A stretch of 64,000 bases of DNA from Spirochaetia bacterium. Its GTDB lineage: Bacteria > Spirochaetota > UBA4802 > UBA5550. The notes under the pieces are model-generated. The model did no database searches. It was not told where the DNA came from and saw nothing but the letters and a program-made list of their open reading frames with translations. The stretch covers positions 62,001 to 126,000 of the forward strand of contig VFJS01000031.1 in NCBI GenBank assembly GCA_009885955.1, read 5' to 3'. Below, in pieces: positions 61,730 to 64,000 of this stretch. Each line of letters opens with the position of its first letter. Position 1 is the first letter of the stretch. A program made the translations under genes and the position numbers.

Positions 61730-63791
61730 AAATATATTTCGCCAGATAGTTGTCCCCTCCCTCTTCATTCTGCTTGCCATTACTGCATCTATTCACGAAT
61801 CCTATAATTCTGCGCTGAGCAGACAGCCGGGTTATTTCACTATTGCCCTGGCTATAATTTCAATCATTCTGTTCCCCATAATATGCCTAAACTCTTTCCC
61901 CGGACCCGGCAAAATCATGCATGCAGTAAGAACCCCCAGGGCCATGGGCCTTATTTTATTGACAGCCGCATCGGCAGCATGTATACAAATGACAGTGAGT
62001 TCACTCATGGATAGAAAAAATCTCCCTGTCATAGAAAAAAACAGAAATATCTTTCACGGGGTCATCGGGAACGTCACAGCTACCAGGTATAACCGGCTGG
62101 GTGAAATAAAAATAATTCATACCGATGGGGATAGCAGCCATGATGATATCGGGGGTGCGCCGCGCATTCTCGGTTTTTTTCCGGGAAATTCAAAGATCAG
62201 GCCCGGCGATGAAATTGTCTTCTTTTCAAAAATACGGGATCTCCATGGAGAACCGCCGTCTCCCCAGTCCTTGCAGGAAATGAGAAAAGGGATACGCTAT
62301 ACCATATCCCTTATGGAAAAGGATTATGATATTGTACGGCCTGAACAAGCGCGGGGGCTTGAGGATATTAAAGATATGATATCCCGGATGATAGACGCCT
62401 GTTTCTCCCATGACACCGGCGGTCTTGTAAAGGCGCTCTTCTACGGGAATAAGGACACCGTAAGCAAGGAAGAGATACGGGCATACAGGAGAGCCGGTGT
62501 AATGCACATCCTGGCTGCAAGCGGATTCAACGTTGGCATTGTCTCAGCAATTCCTTTCTTTATACTTGGCCTGGCGGGAATAAATAAAAAAATAATATTT
62601 ATCGTTGCAATAGCCGCTGTTGGATTCTACCTGGCGCTCACAGGCATACAGGTATCCCTCCTCAGGGCATGCCTTATGTTTTCCATATTTTCGCTCTGTG
62701 CGGCGCTGGATCTCGACAGAAATATTTTTAATGCTCTCTTTATATCCGCCGCAGTCATACTATTATTGTACCCTTATGAACTTTACAGTATCGGGTTCCA
62801 GCTCAGTTTCGGAGCCACTTTCGGGATACTGCTCTTCCATAAATTTTATAAAATTTCACTTGCCGGCCTGCCCGGGCCTGTCGCAAATTCTCTTGCTTTG
62901 ACCCTTTCGGCGCAGATATTTGTCATCCCGGTAATTTTAATTGAAATGAGCGAATTAAATCTGTCGGGCATAATTTCAAATATGATCATAGTCCCCCTGA
63001 CATCGGCAATAATGGTACTGTCCATAATCACGCTGGTTTTATCAGTCCTGTCCATGAATCTTGCCATGGTGCCGGGCTATGCCACCGATATGTTATACAG
63101 ACTGAATTCATTTGCAGTTGAAAATATCTCAGGAATAAACGGGCATTTTTATATCGATAAACTGCAGCCATTACTCATTATCCCGTTCATCCTTCTCCTT
63201 ATTCCGCTGCTGCCGGTAAAGAAAAAAAAATTTATATCCCTGTCCATTGCCGCTTCACTGGCACTATCATGGGCCGTACTTGCTTCCGGCACGGAACCGC
63301 CGCGTTCAATAAATCTTTTTACCCATGCCGCCGGAAGGGTGATGATGATAAAAGTAAATGACCGGGCATATTTGACCGGCAGCATTCCGGGGATAAGGGA
63401 AAGCGGAGAAATCTCGAAATTCATTGAAAAAAGCGGGGTCATACACATGGAGATCATGATAAACCGGCCGGATTTCAGCAATATCCGCTCATATATCCAT
63501 GTAATAAAAAAAGGAATAATAAAAAAAATCTATCTCTCATCAAAATACAGGTTTGATGATACATTAAAAGAACTCTTCAAGCTGATAGATGATGAGAAAA
63601 TAGCCCTCGAGATTTTTGACGAGAGGGGCCTCCATTTCAACCCGGAGTTTGAGAGGTTCTGCTTTGGCGGGACAAATTCATGCAATGCTGATGAAACTAT
63701 TCCAGTTTATCAGGTCATAGAAGGGGAATGGCACATGGAAAAGATAAGACAAACGGCCCCATCATTTTCAATCAGGGAATTTTTTATCTGA
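61716..63791 (+). CDS. comEC: ComEC/Rec2-family DNA-uptake channel, degenerate C-terminal domain
   Basis: A 691-residue protein from GTG 61716: membrane segments with a DUF4131-like soluble loop (about 100-210), then the competence core RAYRRAGVMHILAASGFNVGIV-type segment (SGFNVGIVSAIPFF) and GFQLSFGATFGILLF. After about residue 530 the metallo-beta-lactamase-like part has FTHAAGRVMMIKVNDRAYLTGSIPG but no HxHxDH zinc motif. It would be an inner-membrane channel for single-stranded DNA; nuclease activity of the C-terminal part is unlikely. Confidence 0.82.
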   Translation: MEDYKNIFRQIVVPSLFILLAITASIHESYNSALSRQPGYFTIALAIISIILFPIICLNSFPGPGKIMHAVRTPRAMGLILLTAASAACIQMTVSSLMDRKNLPVIEKNRNIFHGVIGNVTATRYNRLGEIKIIHTDGDSSHDDIGGAPRILGFFPGNSKIRPGDEIVFFSKIRDLHGEPPSPQSLQEMRKGIRYTISLMEKDYDIVRPEQARGLEDIKDMISRMIDACFSHDTGGLVKALFYGNKDTVSKEEIRAYRRAGVMHILAASGFNVGIVSAIPFFILGLAGINKKIIFIVAIAAVGFYLALTGIQVSLLRACLMFSIFSLCAALDLDRNIFNALFISAAVILLLYPYELYSIGFQLSFGATFGILLFHKFYKISLAGLPGPVANSLALTLSAQIFVIPVILIEMSELNLSGIISNMIIVPLTSAIMVLSIITLVLSVLSMNLAMVPGYATDMLYRLNSFAVENISGINGHFYIDKLQPLLIIPFILLLIPLLPVKKKKFISLSIAASLALSWAVLASGTEPPRSINLFTHAAGRVMMIKVNDRAYLTGSIPGIRESGEISKFIEKSGVIHMEIMINRPDFSNIRSYIHVIKKGIIKKIYLSSKYRFDDTLKELFKLIDDEKIALEIFDERGLHFNPEFERFCFGGTNSCNADETIPVYQVIEGEWHMEKIRQTAPSFSIREFFI

Positions 63792-63842
63792 CCCGATCCA
63801 CGGAAAATAAAAATATCCAGGCCCGGATCAGGGCTGATGGTC

Positions 63843-64000
63843 TTATACACCAGGCGCATTCCTTATACCTGTTATGATAGGGATTACATTCTCACTGGCA
63901 AGGAATTCAAATCCGAAGTTATTAGGTTCCAGCATGGATGCAGGAAATATTTTCCCATCCCTTACATTCATGTTGAAAAGAAGATCGAGATCTATTACCA
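63843..64000 (-). CDS. C-terminal fragment of unidentified gene (window edge)
   Basis: The minus strand reads VIDLDLLFNMNVRDGKIFPA then a segment with NNFGFEFLASENVIPIITG and ends NAPGV and a TAA stop at 63843. About 52 codons are inside the window. No family recognised. Convergent with comEC. Confidence 0.5.
   Translation of the reverse strand, partial: VIDLDLLFNMNVRDGKIFPASMLEPNNFGFEFLASENVIPIITGIRNAPGV

Overview
The window reads as chromosomal DNA from an anaerobic or facultatively anaerobic diderm (Gram-negative-type) bacterium of moderate GC content. Diderm architecture is supported by three LolA-like lipoprotein carriers, a POTRA/beta-barrel protein, other putative outer-membrane barrels and several lipoproteins. 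The lineage cannot be fixed from sequence alone. Loose lipoboxes, the GAF-SpoIIE type protein and the many lineage-specific secreted proteins make a spirochaete my first guess, with a deltaproteobacterial-type lineage as the alternative. No rRNA, tRNA or CRISPR was found.

1-10.2 kb (all minus strand) is an aromatic-activation gene set: an AMP-forming aryl-CoA ligase, a UPF0261 (Tm-1-like) protein, the three apparent subunits of phenylphosphate synthase (PpsA, PpsB, PpsC), a UbiD-type decarboxylase/carboxylase, a LpdD-like small protein, a UbiX-type flavin prenyltransferase and a HAD-family protein cut by the left edge. Together they suggest phenol (or a related phenol) -> phenylphosphate -> 4-hydroxybenzoate -> 4-hydroxybenzoyl-CoA. 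10.5-15.1 kb (plus strand) holds a crotonase, a long acyl-CoA dehydrogenase and an octaheme nitrite reductase, consistent with acyl-CoA oxidation and nitrite-linked respiration or detoxification.

15.3-25.9 kb is mainly housekeeping: msrA, lgt, a nucleoside phosphorylase/methyltransferase pair followed by a truncated DsrE-like gene, rpmE, rho, dapA-dapB with a coupled CBS-PAS-Fis regulator, a small lipoprotein, a tandem Lrp-effector-domain protein and a radical SAM enzyme. 25.9-30.2 kb is a decayed, AT-rich variable island with an IS3-type orfA remnant, an HsdM C-terminal remnant, three copies of a dispersed repeat, two Fic proteins (the first behind two tandem 32-bp palindromes) and a small membrane protein.

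30.2-37.8 kb carries the aroA-aroH-LolA-like-rsmE-thiS-thiD2/thiE operon, a methyltransferase-like protein, and thiC-wecG on the other strand. 37.8-50.6 kb holds a GAF/SpoIIE-like signalling protein, pyrG, a PilZ protein with a helical partner, a LolA/POTRA-barrel pair, a flippase-like membrane protein, a GT39-like glycosyltransferase, an MFS transporter and a TPR protein, with two MITE-like foldback elements between them. 50.8-64 kb has an outer-membrane-type protein, a frameshifted gene remnant, an MNT/HEPN toxin-antitoxin pair, mfd, a SurA-like lipoprotein, a pair of related cell-envelope proteins, TPR and LolA-like proteins, a small barrel, a ComEC-type channel with a degenerate C-terminal domain, and the tail of an unidentified gene.

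The most interesting items are the unusual composition of the phenol-activation set (one UbiD, no recognised gamma subunit, LpdD-like and UPF0261 partners, a strong hairpin between ppsA and ppsB), the tandem palindromes in front of fic, and several enzymes whose usual catalytic residues are replaced.
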